Source of the DNA: an uncultured Dehalococcoidia bacterium
GTDB lineage: Bacteria > Chloroflexota > Dehalococcoidia > Lucifugimonadales > UBA1127
Assembly (NCBI GenBank): GCA_913049785.1
Contig: CAJWXP010000012.1
Coordinates: 1-59,096, forward strand
Direction of reading: 5' to 3'
Length of the DNA stretch: 59,096 bases
Of this stretch, positions 1-8,367 are shown piece by piece. Position numbers and translations under genes: made by a program. The notes beneath the pieces are model-generated. The model had not been told where the DNA came from. It did no database searches and worked only from the letters and a program-made list of their open reading frames with translations. Position 1 is the first letter of the stretch; each line of letters begins with the position of its first letter.

Positions 1-593
1 TGAGAGTAGTGGATAACCTTTAGAACACCATGATCAGAACCAAAGACTTCCTCCAAGATATTGAAAGCATCTCCACCGAAGGTGATAATCGTGGGCTTGT
101 CAGCTCCTACGTCCTGCAGCTCCTGCTGGAAGCTCATTACATTCTTAGTAACCACCGAGGGGTTGGCACGTAGATAGCTCACAACGTTCTTGGATTCCTT
201 TTCCGGGAAATCCTTAATGATATCCGTCATGTAAGCTCCCCATACAGGAGTTCCTTCGAGTGCGTATCTGATTTTGTAATCACCTCCGCCGCTCGAGTGA
301 AAATTCTGGAAGGGGTGGTTGACCACCCCAGCTTTAGAACCATTCAATCCAACCAGTATGATGTTGGGTTGTAGTTTCAATAGGACATCTTCGGAATCAA
401 AGGCACTCAAATCATCCATATTGCTTTTGGGTTTGACCCCAGCGGGCGTCCATATTGCCCAACTGGCACGTAACCCATAGTTTGCTTTTACGAATTCAAA
501 GGTGTCTCGTGAAATGGACAATCTTGCGCTCCAAATACACCGCTCAAGAGTACTGGCAGTAAGTTCATCGCAAAATGATATACCTGCGGTCAA
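1..593 (-). CDS. UDG-superfamily-like protein, 3' end cut off by the window
   Basis: The minus-strand frame is open from the window edge up to about 593, giving roughly 197 residues with the C-terminus missing. The first possible start is a TTG at 591-593, just after an in-frame TAA; an internal ATG lies at 417-419. Two segments resemble the uracil-DNA glycosylase superfamily: a hydrophobic strand ending in ILVGLNGSKAG (like the G-x-N-P-G motif) and HYS near the visible end (like the HPS motif). Between them is VWGAYMTDIIKDFP. The family assignment rests on these motifs only and is tentative. It could instead be a conserved protein of unknown role. Base composition is AT-richer than the housekeeping genes further right. 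Confidence 0.5.
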   Translation of the reverse strand, partial: MTAGISFCDELTASTLERCIWSARLSISRDTFEFVKANYGLRASWAIWTPAGVKPKSNMDDLSAFDSEDVLLKLQPNIILVGLNGSKAGVVNHPFQNFHSSGGGDYKIRYALEGTPVWGAYMTDIIKDFPEKESKNVVSYLRANPSVVTKNVMSFQQELQDVGADKPTIITFGGDAFNILEEVFGSDHGVLKVIHYS

Positions 594-1015
594 CGGAGAG
601 GATTATTTCTGGCTTAGTCGGGGGGATGTAGCGGATAGTCTAATCAGGAAGTAGTCCAACATAGGAATGTACGTAGGAGAAATATCGGACTTTACTATAG
701 GGAAACATGTAGGGAAACTTATCGTCGTACCGGGTGTAGAAACGCCCATAAACAATACAGAACTGGCATAGGGAACGCCTAAAGGAACGTCCTAAGGAAC
801 GTGATGCGTGATGTCTTCCCTCTAGAGGGTATGGCCTAGCATACGTTCTAGTGTACGGATGATAGACCTCGTTCCCTAGGATGGGTGCTGTTTTGTTAGC
901 TCTCGTACATAGAACCCTATATAGTTCATACACTTTATTTGGGATGTTGCTACTAACGCTGCTACTTATATAACCCCTATTTCTATGCGGAAAACAATAC
1001 GGAAACTCTATCGTT
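594..1015. other. Gene-free stretch with short repeats and palindromes
   Basis: No convincing coding frame is seen here. Open frames in it give low-complexity, Arg/Tyr/Ser-rich translations without a ribosome binding site. What can be seen is a 12-bp-period repeat (GGAACG at 772, 784 and 796), the perfect palindrome CCCTCTAGAGGG at 818-829, and many short TAGGGAA-like words. It may be regulatory or mobile-element debris. Confidence 0.4.
772..807 (+). repeat. Three tandem 12-bp units starting GGAACG
   Basis: GGAACG begins at 772, 784 and 796, exactly 12 bp apart, with similar CCTAA-type spacers in the first two units. Helical-repeat-like spacing of this kind is seen in protein-binding iterons, but with only three short units it could be chance. 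Confidence 0.4.
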
Positions 1016-1270
1016 CTATGGATAGAGACCCTTATAGAACTCGTCCCTATCCATCTCTCCCCTGTCATAATCATCGGGTATGTAAAACTCTTTACTTGGG
1101 TCTGCATAGTCGAGGCCATCTGGGGCTCCGTCCATATAGGGGGAGGTGCAGCCACCAATACTCTCGCAGAACTCTTTGCGGGCTTGTTGCTCGGCATTAG
1201 TTTCTCTCATGCCAATAATCAGGACTAAAATGCCAATTACCATGAGAGCAAACACCCCACACAACAGCAC
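1016..1270 (-). CDS. Small membrane protein, acidic C-terminus
   Basis: An 84-residue product starts at a GTG (1268-1270); an internal ATG about ten codons in is an alternative. Residues 1-20 form one hydrophobic membrane segment. The rest is hydrophilic and acidic, with a Cys pair (CESIGGC) and an Asp/Glu/Tyr-rich tail. No family is recognised. The composition (one TM helix followed by a charged, non-repetitive tail) looks protein-like, unlike neighbouring spurious frames. It sits in the AT-rich accessory part of the window, upstream of and divergent from the Rieske oxygenase. Confidence 0.5.
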   Translation of the reverse strand: MLLCGVFALMVIGILVLIIGMRETNAEQQARKEFCESIGGCTSPYMDGAPDGLDYADPSKEFYIPDDYDRGEMDRDEFYKGLYP

Positions 1271-1283
1271 CGTCCCAAAAGTG

Positions 1284-1311
1284 TTAATGCTAATTTGGAG
1301 ATTGATATAAT
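1284..1311 (+). promoter_or_regulatory. Possible promoter upstream of the Rieske gene
   Basis: TATAAT lies at 1306-1311, with a weak TTAATG at 1284-1289 (16-bp spacer). A 12-codon frame (1318-1356, MKANLKAAGPIL) begins a few bases after the -10 box. The promoter call rests mainly on the perfect -10. Confidence 0.35.
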
Positions 1312-1434
1312 AGAATTATGAAAGCAAATTTGAAGGCCGCGGGACCGATTCTATAAGTGGGATCCATCGTAGGTCATTCACATTCGGTTCGTCGTCTCGA
1401 AGTTCGAAAATCAAAGACACGTTAGGAGTAAATT

Positions 1435-2760
1435 ATGCTTACGCAAGAAGAGAACGATTTGCTATGCCAGGTGGGTGCGGGCACTCCAATGGGCGAATTG
1501 ATGCGGCGATACTGGTTACCCGCGACCTACGACTGGGAACTGGAGCCGGATGGACAACCCCAAAGGGTAAAGCTGCTTGGCGAGGATTTGCTGGCGTGGC
1601 GCGATAGCAGCGGCAACGCTGCCTTCACTCAGAATCTGTGCCCCCATCGCGGTGCTAGCCTCTATTTCGGACGTAATGAGGAGGAAGGTTTGCGTTGTGC
1701 CTACCACGGGTGGAAGTTTGACGTGGATGGTAACTGCGTGGACATGCCGAATGAACCTTCGACCAGTAACTTTAAGAACAAACTGAAGATCACGTCGTAC
1801 AAGGGTGCGGATTTTGGTGGCATCACCTGGGTCTATATGGGCCCAGATCAGGAGAATCCTCCTGGTGTGCCACAGTTCGAGTGGGGCTTGGTACCAGAGG
1901 TCCAGCGACGCCACTACGCGCGATTCATCTATGAGTGCAACTGGATGCAAGCTGTCGAAGGAGAGTTGGACTCCACGCACGCCCCGTTCTTACATGGTCG
2001 ACTCCGTATGGAAGACGACCCCAAGTATGGAGGATACACGGCAGAAAAAATCGCTGACTTCTATATACAAAACACGGACTATGGACTGGTATACGGCGCA
2101 GAACGAAAACAGGCAGACGGGAACTCTTACTGGCGTGCCACACACTTCCTTTTCCCCTTCTATGGCATGTTCCCTGCAACGCCTATCAAAGTGCCACTAT
2201 CCATCTACGTCCCCATCGATGACCACTACACAATGCACTTCGGCTTGGAGTGGCATCCGACCAAGGAACTCAAGGGCAACCGGTGGCCAGTTGAGACTAT
2301 GCATGAAGCGGTGAATCTATCGCTTGGTTCAGGCCCGTGGAAACCAGAGAAAAAAGGGATGTTCTACTCCAAGTGGTGGCCTGAAATGAGCCCAGAGACG
2401 GATTTTCACATGGATTTAGAAACCAAGAAAAACTTCAGCTACACTGGCATCCCTAATGTTCGCCAACAAGATGCGGCTCTTGAGTGGAGTATGGGGCCAA
2501 TCATGGATCGTACCAAGGAACACCTAGGTACCGCCGATGCGACGGTTATCAGGACGCGTCGTCTCCTGATTGCCGCCGCTCGCGCACTGGCTGAGGACGG
2601 TACTCCTCCACCCGGGTCACAAAACCCGGAGTTATATAAAGTGCGATCATGTTCAGTCGTATTGGCCGGGGGTGAAGAATGGTTGGAAGCTCTCGGACCG
2701 TGGTTCTATGCAAAGACGGATGAATACCCTGAAGCTGCAGGGGCAATGACGGGCCAATAG
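1435..2760 (+). CDS. Rieske [2Fe-2S] aromatic-ring oxygenase, large subunit
   Basis: A 441-residue oxygenase component of the phthalate 4,5-dioxygenase type. It would take electrons from a reductase to hydroxylate an aromatic or related substrate; the substrate cannot be told. The N-terminal Rieske domain binds its cluster through Cys69, His71, Cys88 and His91 (CPHRG and CAYHGW). The mononuclear iron site is the D-x-x-H-x4-H segment ELDSTHAPFLH, followed by a C-terminal catalytic domain. The start is supported by TAGGAG seven bases before the ATG. No reductase or ferredoxin gene is adjacent, so the electron partner must be encoded elsewhere. A second, different Rieske oxygenase begins at 58420. 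Confidence 0.9.
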   Translation: MLTQEENDLLCQVGAGTPMGELMRRYWLPATYDWELEPDGQPQRVKLLGEDLLAWRDSSGNAAFTQNLCPHRGASLYFGRNEEEGLRCAYHGWKFDVDGNCVDMPNEPSTSNFKNKLKITSYKGADFGGITWVYMGPDQENPPGVPQFEWGLVPEVQRRHYARFIYECNWMQAVEGELDSTHAPFLHGRLRMEDDPKYGGYTAEKIADFYIQNTDYGLVYGAERKQADGNSYWRATHFLFPFYGMFPATPIKVPLSIYVPIDDHYTMHFGLEWHPTKELKGNRWPVETMHEAVNLSLGSGPWKPEKKGMFYSKWWPEMSPETDFHMDLETKKNFSYTGIPNVRQQDAALEWSMGPIMDRTKEHLGTADATVIRTRRLLIAAARALAEDGTPPPGSQNPELYKVRSCSVVLAGGEEWLEALGPWFYAKTDEYPEAAGAMTGQ

Positions 2761-2879
2761 AACTACCACAATAACTATATTAGCTACGCTAGTTCCAAGG
2801 GAACAGGATGAAGGCAGCCGAGGCTATCATGTGATTGGATTTGGGGATCTGATGCCGATGAGGCTGTGGACATTTGCCC

Positions 2880-4388
2880 TCATCGCCCCATCGAGGGCAC
2901 TAGTGTTTTTAGCTCATTTACGATGGTCGGGTAACGATCTGCAAGGTTTTGCGTCTCATTAGGGTCCTTGATAATGTCAAACAAGAATTCTTGGTTAGAT
3001 TTCCTATTCCAGATCAGTTTCCATTGCTGATCGAATACGGCAAACGATCTCCCAAATCCAATCACTAGGTTGCTTGGCGGAGTGGTTGTTGAGTGAGTGA
3101 GTTCGTTCCAATAGTCGATCCCGTCAAGTGGATTAAGGCCTATTGGAGTGATACCGGTAGCACTGAGGACTGTTGAGTATAAATCCATCACTGACAGGAA
3201 TTGATCACTTTTCATTCCTGGGTCGATCGTATTAGGCCAATATAAAGCCCCCGTAGTGCGTATTCCCCCCTCAAATACCTCGGCTTTCCCTCCACGTAAT
3301 GGGTTATTAAGCGCTCCACCATTATCTTCATTCCCCCCGTTATCACTCAAAAATACAACCAAGGTATTTTCATGTAGAGATTGTTCTTTTAACGTGTCAA
3401 GTATGGTTCCCATTGCGCGATCGACTTGCTCTACCATTGCAGCATAGATTTGTCGGTCAGGGTTTTCAAAAAACTGGTATTTCTCTACAAGATCTGAAGG
3501 TGCCCGTAAGGGAGTATGAACAGCATTGAAAGCAACGTACATGAAGAAGGGTTCGTCTCGCTTGAGTGATTCAATAAGGGTCACTGCTTCTTGAGCGATT
3601 AAGTCGGTTGCATGGCCAGTCTCGTCAACCTGAACACCATTTCTTTGCCAGTCCGTAGCTTTATTACCTTTAGGATTTGGAACTTTATGCGAATCAGAGT
3701 CTATTGCGCCGCCAACTAAACCATAAAAATGATCAAATCCTCGGTGTTGTGGAAGGAATTCAGTGTCTACGGATCCACCTAGATGCCATTTCCCTAACAT
3801 AAACGTCGAATAATTCGCGGCTTTGAAATCTTGGCTAATGAGATTTTCATCCAGTGGTAATCCACCGGTAGTGCCATAGAAATGTTCGTTTTTAACACCG
3901 ATTGTTAATGGGGATCGACCAGTAAGCAATCCGGCGCGAGTAAGTTCGCATACCGGGAACGTGTAGACGCGATTGAGTTCGATTCCGCCAGCTACAATGT
4001 TATCAATCGTAGGTGTCGAAATTTTGCTCCCGTGGTAACCAACATCTCCCCACCCTAAATCATCAACGACGAAGAATAATACGTTAATGGCTTCAGCTAC
4101 CTGTACAGTTCTGTCGGTATTAGTACCCAACGGCCTCTCGGTTTTTACCTCTTCAATAAGCCTTAAAATTTCAACCTCTGAAGGAAGAACTCCTGGTTGT
4201 CCAGCCATGCCTTGGATTCCTTGAACGCCCTGCTGCCCAGGAGAGCCCTGTTGTCCTGAAGCACCTTGGTCGCCTTGAGGGCCCTGTTGTCCTTGTGGAC
4301 CAGATGGTCCTTGTGCACCGGGCGCCCCAGCGCACGCGGCTCCACACATAAATAATGTCGTCATACAAAGGAGGAATAATATCTTCAT
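2880..4388 (-). CDS. Secreted sulfatase with collagen-like stalk
   Basis: A 502-residue exported enzyme. Residues 1-19 are a signal peptide ending GAAC, a poor lipobox, so lipid attachment is uncertain. Residues ~21-66 are collagen-like Gly-X-Y repeats. After a short PSEVEILRLIEEV linker, the alkaline-phosphatase-fold sulfatase domain starts near residue 100 with the metal ligands VVDD (Asp109/110) and later LSDNGG. The formylglycine site reads C147-E-L-T-R151: the modifiable Cys and the Arg are kept, but the usual Pro/Ala at +2 is Leu. It probably cleaves sulfate esters of polysaccharides outside the cell. The downstream-facing neighbour at 4607 shares the same N-terminal architecture. The gene is AT-richer than the genome average here, suggesting transfer. 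Confidence 0.85.
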   Translation of the reverse strand: MKILFLLCMTTLFMCGAACAGAPGAQGPSGPQGQQGPQGDQGASGQQGSPGQQGVQGIQGMAGQPGVLPSEVEILRLIEEVKTERPLGTNTDRTVQVAEAINVLFFVVDDLGWGDVGYHGSKISTPTIDNIVAGGIELNRVYTFPVCELTRAGLLTGRSPLTIGVKNEHFYGTTGGLPLDENLISQDFKAANYSTFMLGKWHLGGSVDTEFLPQHRGFDHFYGLVGGAIDSDSHKVPNPKGNKATDWQRNGVQVDETGHATDLIAQEAVTLIESLKRDEPFFMYVAFNAVHTPLRAPSDLVEKYQFFENPDRQIYAAMVEQVDRAMGTILDTLKEQSLHENTLVVFLSDNGGNEDNGGALNNPLRGGKAEVFEGGIRTTGALYWPNTIDPGMKSDQFLSVMDLYSTVLSATGITPIGLNPLDGIDYWNELTHSTTTPPSNLVIGFGRSFAVFDQQWKLIWNRKSNQEFLFDIIKDPNETQNLADRYPTIVNELKTLVPSMGR

Positions 4389-4606
4389 AACATGGTGTAC
4401 ATGGTTTTAATTGTTTCCTACTCCACGTTTCGAATCTTGGAAACTTACAACATGTAAACGGTTGGCACAGGGATCTTGTGTTCTTGTTCGCCACCGACCA
4501 TTAATTGAATTGCTTCACGACTTTGTCCATGATTCGCATACTGTCCGATGCTTAAATGAGTTCCTATGACCATCAGGTGCCATTGATTGGACTACCTACT
4601 GAAATA

Positions 4607-5818
4607 TCACCTCCTACCTGAACTGCCTCTATCAGGAGGACCCTGCTGGTTTTGAGGACCAACATTGCGTGTCGCGATAGGGGTTGCTTTATAACAACCA
4701 ACTGTGTAGGGATATTCCAAGGTTGCATGGTAGTGATATCCCAATCCACCGTGGTGATGACCATGGCATAAGTCTAAATCATCATTAGACATTTCAACTC
4801 CACCTTCACCCTTGTAGCCGTATATGGGGAATCCATCATTGATGTATCCGACTAACCCTGAATGACCGCCCTCCAGAGTTTCATTGTCTAATCGCTCTGG
4901 AATGAAATGGTAGTGATAATTAGTTCTGGCTGGATGCCCACCGAATATATCAACAATTTCGTGCGCGATAGCATCATTTCCGCGCCCATCTGCTGCATTA
5001 AAAATTACTACTCCATTCTTCGTTACGCCGATCGTTCCCAACGAAACACAGGTCGGTGATGGAGCCTCAGAAGGTCTGAGGGTATAGGTGAATGAAGAAT
5101 TGCTCGCACTGGGGATTCCAGGGTTTCGATCTATCTCAGTAAGCGCAGGATAGTTGGTCATAGGCCAGTCGCCAATCTTACCATCCACCGGGAGATTATT
5201 CACATTGATTTGGCGATCTTTAATGGAGAGCGTTTCGGTGTAAATTCCACTTTCGGGGCTAAAAGTTCCTTCGGGTAACCATGGTTTTTTAAGAAAATCC
5301 CAGACATTATCCACAAACGAAATCCAGGTAAGCTTCGCTATTGTCGAGCCAGGAGCATTGGGGTTCTTCTCGTCACAAGAATACAGGTACCCTTTTTGAG
5401 GCGCAGATGTCGTATGGTAGTTATCGCCTAATCTTAATTTAGTGCAATCTGGCCCTTGGTTATTACCGCAAAGTGCCGACGTAATTGCGAATTGGGATTC
5501 GCCGCCTGGTGAAACGGTATTGGATTCTACCGACTCAGAAGTTGCGTTGCTACTAGGCGTTTGGGGTCCTCCCCCAATTAATTTGTTGATGAGCATCGAC
5601 AGTTCAGCTTCTGAAGGAGATTGGCCAACAGGGCCAGCCTCCCCTTGAATTCCCTGCGGCCCGCGGGAGCCCTGTTGGCCGTCAACACCCTGCACCCCTT
5701 GTGGACCGGTAACGCCTGATGGACCTTTAGAACCTGATAACCCCTGTGGTCCGGAGCTTCCAGTACATGAGGTTACAGCTATAAATAATGTTGCCATCAA
5801 GAGAAATAATATTTGCAT
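4607..5818 (-). CDS. Lipoprotein with collagen-like stalk and YHYH domain
   Basis: A 403-residue exported protein. The signal peptide ends in a good lipobox (VTSC, Cys18), so it is probably lipid-anchored. Residues ~20-65 are Gly-X-Y collagen-like repeats. [15 protein letters not shown] segment follows, matching the linker of the sulfatase at 2880. The C-terminal half is a YHYH domain, with YHYH motifs on both sides of [17 protein letters not shown] and a His cluster HGHHHGG, suggesting metal binding. YHYH proteins are widespread secreted bacterial proteins of unknown biochemical role. It is co-oriented with the sulfatase, 218 bases upstream of it. The shared stalk suggests both are displayed on the same surface. 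Confidence 0.8.
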   Translation of the reverse strand: MQILFLLMATLFIAVTSCTGSSGPQGLSGSKGPSGVTGPQGVQGVDGQQGSRGPQGIQGEAGPVGQSPSEAELSMLINKLIGGGPQTPSSNATSESVESNTVSPGGESQFAITSALCGNNQGPDCTKLRLGDNYHTTSAPQKGYLYSCDEKNPNAPGSTIAKLTWISFVDNVWDFLKKPWLPEGTFSPESGIYTETLSIKDRQINVNNLPVDGKIGDWPMTNYPALTEIDRNPGIPSASNSSFTYTLRPSEAPSPTCVSLGTIGVTKNGVVIFNAADGRGNDAIAHEIVDIFGGHPARTNYHYHFIPERLDNETLEGGHSGLVGYINDGFPIYGYKGEGGVEMSNDDLDLCHGHHHGGLGYHYHATLEYPYTVGCYKATPIATRNVGPQNQQGPPDRGSSGRR

Positions 5819-5841
5819 AACCGGCGTATGTACCCTTTAAT

Positions 5842-5943
5842 CTAATTAACTTCACAGGTATAACAGTGTCGGTAACCCATAGAGGTTAGCTCTTCAAACC
5901 AGACCGTCTGTCCTTGCACCTTGATGGTTGTTACGTCTGTCAT
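5842..5943 (-). CDS. Possible 33-residue small protein
   Basis: ATG at 5943 to TAG at 5842 encodes MTDVTTIKVQGQTVWFEELT followed by a Cys-containing tail (CYTC). It lies 24 bases upstream of the YHYH lipoprotein on the same strand. The residue mix looks natural, but the ribosome binding site is weak and so short a frame could be chance. Confidence 0.3.
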   Translation of the reverse strand: MTDVTTIKVQGQTVWFEELTSMGYRHCYTCEVN

Positions 5944-6196
5944 GGTTCTTTTATACACCTATAGGGGCTCTAGGGCGTAGGAGGAAGTACCCGGAATATT
6001 CCAAATAGCTCATCCGTGGAGGAGGCATCTCTACCATATCTATATGCGGGGAGACGCGAACCAATGTACCCCCCATGCCGGGCGCTTACCACCTACCGTA
6101 CCACCTACGCCAACGAACATTAACGGTGGGATGCGATAGGAAACGGGGGTTTTGTACGGAGAAGCGACTACGAGCGGAGGCTTACGGAGCCTATAC
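5944..6196. other. Gene-free stretch before the tRNA fragment
   Basis: No coding frame is convincing. Visible structure is limited to G-rich runs near 6146 and a small hairpin AGGCT-TACGG-AGCCT at 6179-6193, immediately before the tRNA-like sequence. Confidence 0.35.
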
Positions 6197-6255
6197 GCTA
6201 GACTTAGGATCATGTGCTTAACAGCGTCCGGGTTCGAGTCCCGGCATCCCCACCA
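6197..6255 (+). tRNA. tRNA-Leu(UAG)-like 3' fragment ending in CCA
   Basis: The right part of a class II tRNA is recognisable. CTTAGGA (6204-6210) is an anticodon loop with UAG. A short variable arm (TGC-TTAACA-GCG) follows. The T arm is perfect: CCGGG (6228-6232), TTCGAGT, CCCGG (6240-6244). The acceptor strand CATCCCC, discriminator A and encoded CCA end at 6255. The anticodon stem has two mismatches (CTAGA against TCATG), and no 5' acceptor strand GGGGATG lies at the right distance upstream. It is therefore probably not a working tRNA. A tRNA 3' part without its 5' half is what remains at the far end of an island integrated into a tRNA gene. Confidence 0.55.
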
Positions 6256-6257
6256 GC

Positions 6258-6449
6258 CTAATCACACCGTAGGCAACGCCACTGTTTGAATACGGTATCG
6301 TGGACATCTTTGGTCGACTGTAAGTAGTCGATGATGATGCGCATGACCTTGCTCTCGCTTGCTATGCCAAACTCATCCTTCATGACGCCTATGAAGGAAA
6401 TCTGGTCAGGGTTCAGGTCTATCTCGATGGTCTGTTTTTCACCCGCCAT
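6258..6449 (-). CDS. Small conserved-looking protein, possibly ribbon-helix-helix
   Basis: A 63-residue product with a good GGAGAG ribosome binding site before the ATG. The layout is a short strand (QTIEIDLNPDQ), two predicted helices, then a C-terminal CLRC pair. A strand followed by two helices resembles small ribbon-helix-helix DNA-binding proteins, but no diagnostic motif proves it. Its stop lies three bases from the tRNA fragment. It is the first gene on the GC-richer side of the composition change. Confidence 0.6.
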   Translation of the reverse strand: MAGEKQTIEIDLNPDQISFIGVMKDEFGIASESKVMRIIIDYLQSTKDVHDTVFKQWRCLRCD

Positions 6450-6477
6450 TAATAACTCTCCTTATCTACGTCTTGGA

Positions 6478-6912
6478 TTAGACGGGTTCAGCCACAAACA
6501 CCGGGATCTGCCGGTCCGTCTTGTCCTGATACTCCTGATACGGTGGGTACGCCTCCACGGCGATGGCCCACAACCTACTTCTCTCAGCGGCATCGTCGAC
6601 TTCACGGACTTTCATGCTGCGAACGACATCGATGTCCCTGATCCCCACGTTGGGGTCAGCTTTCAGATTGTGATACCAGACCGGATGCTGAGGCGCTCCA
6701 CCCTTGGACGCGACGAGAACGTAATTGCTCCCATCGGCGACACGCATGAGCGGGGTTTTCCTTACTGCGCCGGTCTTGTTTCCCTTGTTGGTGACGATGA
6801 TGACGGGCAGCCCGGTTTCCCGTAGCGTTGTGCCATCGGCGCCGTTGGTCCGCTCATAGAGCTCCACTTGGTCCGCTACCCAACTGCTGGGACTTGGTAC
6901 ATATTCAGCCAT
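6478..6912 (-). CDS. F420-dependent nitroreductase/quinone reductase family protein (Ddn-like)
   Basis: A 144-residue protein of the deazaflavin-dependent nitroreductase family, small split-barrel flavoproteins using F420 (some members use other flavins) to reduce quinones or nitro compounds. Typical segments are present: GLPVIIVTNKGNKTGAVRKTPLM, read here as the phosphate-binding region, then ASKGGAPQHPVWYHNL and the C-terminal YPPYQEYQ. Length matches the family. The gene faces away from the RidA gene at 7087. The physiological substrate is not readable from sequence. Confidence 0.85.
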   Translation of the reverse strand: MAEYVPSPSSWVADQVELYERTNGADGTTLRETGLPVIIVTNKGNKTGAVRKTPLMRVADGSNYVLVASKGGAPQHPVWYHNLKADPNVGIRDIDVVRSMKVREVDDAAERSRLWAIAVEAYPPYQEYQDKTDRQIPVFVAEPV

Positions 6913-7086
6913 GTGTAGTTCCTATCTATGCTTTGTGGAAACGGACTGTTTCCAACTTGCTAGCCATTGTACTTCAGGCGATGTGTTCCCGCAGGGCCCA
7001 CCTTCTCCGTTGACACCCTCGACCTCAGGTCTACAATTGCGGCATCCTATCCAGCGCTCGAGACACCAACCGGACGGAGATATCGC

Positions 7087-7545
7087 ATGCAGATCGAGGC
7101 AAGGCTTGAAGAACTGGGCATCATACTCCCTGAAGCGCCGGCACCCCTGGCCAACTACGTAGGAGCGGTGCTGTCCGGCAACCACGTGTACCTATCGGGC
7201 GCAGGGCCACGGGGCGAGGCTGGTTTCGTGCATCCGGGCAAACTTGGCCGGGAGGTGACCACGGAACAGGGCGCAGAGGCTGCTCGCATATGCGGTATCA
7301 ACCTTCTGGCGAACCTCAAGGCAGTCATCGGCGACCTCGATCGCGTGGTGCGCATCGTGAAGGTTGCTGGCATGGTGAACTGCGTCCCGGACTTTGCTGA
7401 CCTGCCTCAGGTGTTGAACGGCTGCTCAGACTTCTTGGTGGAGGTCTTCGGCGATAAGGGCAAGCATGCCAGGGCAGTCATCGGCGTGGCCCAGTTGCCC
7501 CTCTCCTTCCCGGTGGAGATCGAGATGATGGTGGAAGTGTCCTGA
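7087..7545 (+). CDS. RidA/YjgF-family protein
   Basis: A 152-residue member of the RidA (YjgF/YER057c/UK114) family. These are trimeric proteins; the archetype hydrolyses reactive enamine/imine intermediates, while longer members such as this often act in other catabolic steps. Family features include VYLSGAGP near residue 35, the NLLANLKAVIGDLDRVVRIVKV helix-strand unit, and the C-terminal ARAVIGVAQLPLSFPVEIEM with its conserved Arg and Pro. The ATG at 7087 is chosen because GGAG lies about ten bases before it; the frame is open further upstream but without family sequence. Confidence 0.85.
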   Translation: MQIEARLEELGIILPEAPAPLANYVGAVLSGNHVYLSGAGPRGEAGFVHPGKLGREVTTEQGAEAARICGINLLANLKAVIGDLDRVVRIVKVAGMVNCVPDFADLPQVLNGCSDFLVEVFGDKGKHARAVIGVAQLPLSFPVEIEMMVEVS

Positions 7546-7703
7546 CCAGCAACTACGTTATTGGAAGCATCAACAGGCGGTACGACCGTACTGCCTGTTT
7601 TTAGTGGACATGAACCCTTTCCCACGCTGTCGCGTTGTTTACTATAGATTCAGGAATGAGACCCAAGGTGTGAGGATTGGAAGCTCAACCGGATGGGAAC
7701 GAC

Positions 7704-8279
7704 ATGAAATGGAAAGCCACCACCAGGGTGGCGTTGATCGCTCTGTTGGCAGCGCTGGCTATGAACGCTCTCATAGGCATCATCATCGTCCTGAAGGGGG
7801 ACTTTGGTGACACAGAAGGCAAGCTGCTGGGCACTACGTTCGCACTGGCTTTGTTCACCGTCCTGGCCATACCCAGCACCGTCCAGCTGGGTCGCGGTAG
7901 GTTCTACGCGTTAGCCGGATTTGGTATCAGCGTTTCCGTAATCTCGTTTATCCTGGCAGTCTCCGCGATCTGGAGCGACGGCGCCTTTGAGGACGCCCTC
8001 CTCACCAAACTCATGGTGACCTTTGGTGTCATGGCCTTCGCCAGCAACCACGCCGCGTTGCTGCTTCTTGCCTCTGCAGCGCCGAAGGTGATCAAAGTCA
8101 CGCTGATTGCCACGATCACCATACTGGTCGTCATAGCTGCTGCGCTGATCACGTCTGTGTGGGCAGAGGATATGCCGAAGGAGTTGGCTCGCCCTCTAAC
8201 CGTCTTCGCCATCCTTGATGTCCTGGGTTCCATGGCTGTTCCGATGTTGAGCAAACTGAACCGGCTCTCTGCATCGTAA
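7704..8279 (+). CDS. Integral membrane protein, about six TM helices
   Basis: A 191-residue hydrophobic protein. Membrane segments appear near residues 8-28, 43-60, 70-88, 100-125, 130-150 and 160-180, with short charged loops. No family or function is recognised. The start at 7704 (MKWKATTR) places a positively charged stretch before the first helix and follows a GGATGGGA ribosome binding site. It lies in a run of plus-strand genes with a separate intergenic space before the ABC ATPase. Confidence 0.6.
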   Translation: MKWKATTRVALIALLAALAMNALIGIIIVLKGDFGDTEGKLLGTTFALALFTVLAIPSTVQLGRGRFYALAGFGISVSVISFILAVSAIWSDGAFEDALLTKLMVTFGVMAFASNHAALLLLASAAPKVIKVTLIATITILVVIAAALITSVWAEDMPKELARPLTVFAILDVLGSMAVPMLSKLNRLSAS

Positions 8280-8367
8280 TGGGAGTAAGCAGCTATTAAG
8301 CGACACTGCTATCCATCACGCTGGCCCCCTCGCGCTGATGGGGCGTGTGTGGGAGAATAGAGCGACA

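Noticed and set aside
622-628. GGGGATG at 622-628 as the missing 5' acceptor strand of the tRNA fragment
   Set aside because: It pairs perfectly with CATCCCC at 6245-6251 but is 5.6 kb away. A 7-mer match over that distance is likely by chance, and no D arm follows.
640-1197. 185-codon open frame on the minus strand
   Set aside because: The translation is Arg/Tyr/Ser-rich and featureless, lacks a ribosome binding site, and overlaps the more credible 1016-1270 gene.
5944-6255. tmRNA instead of a tRNA fragment
   Set aside because: The 3' end looks right, but no 5' GG-TTCGAC segment and no tag-peptide frame ending in Ala-Ala-stop are found upstream.
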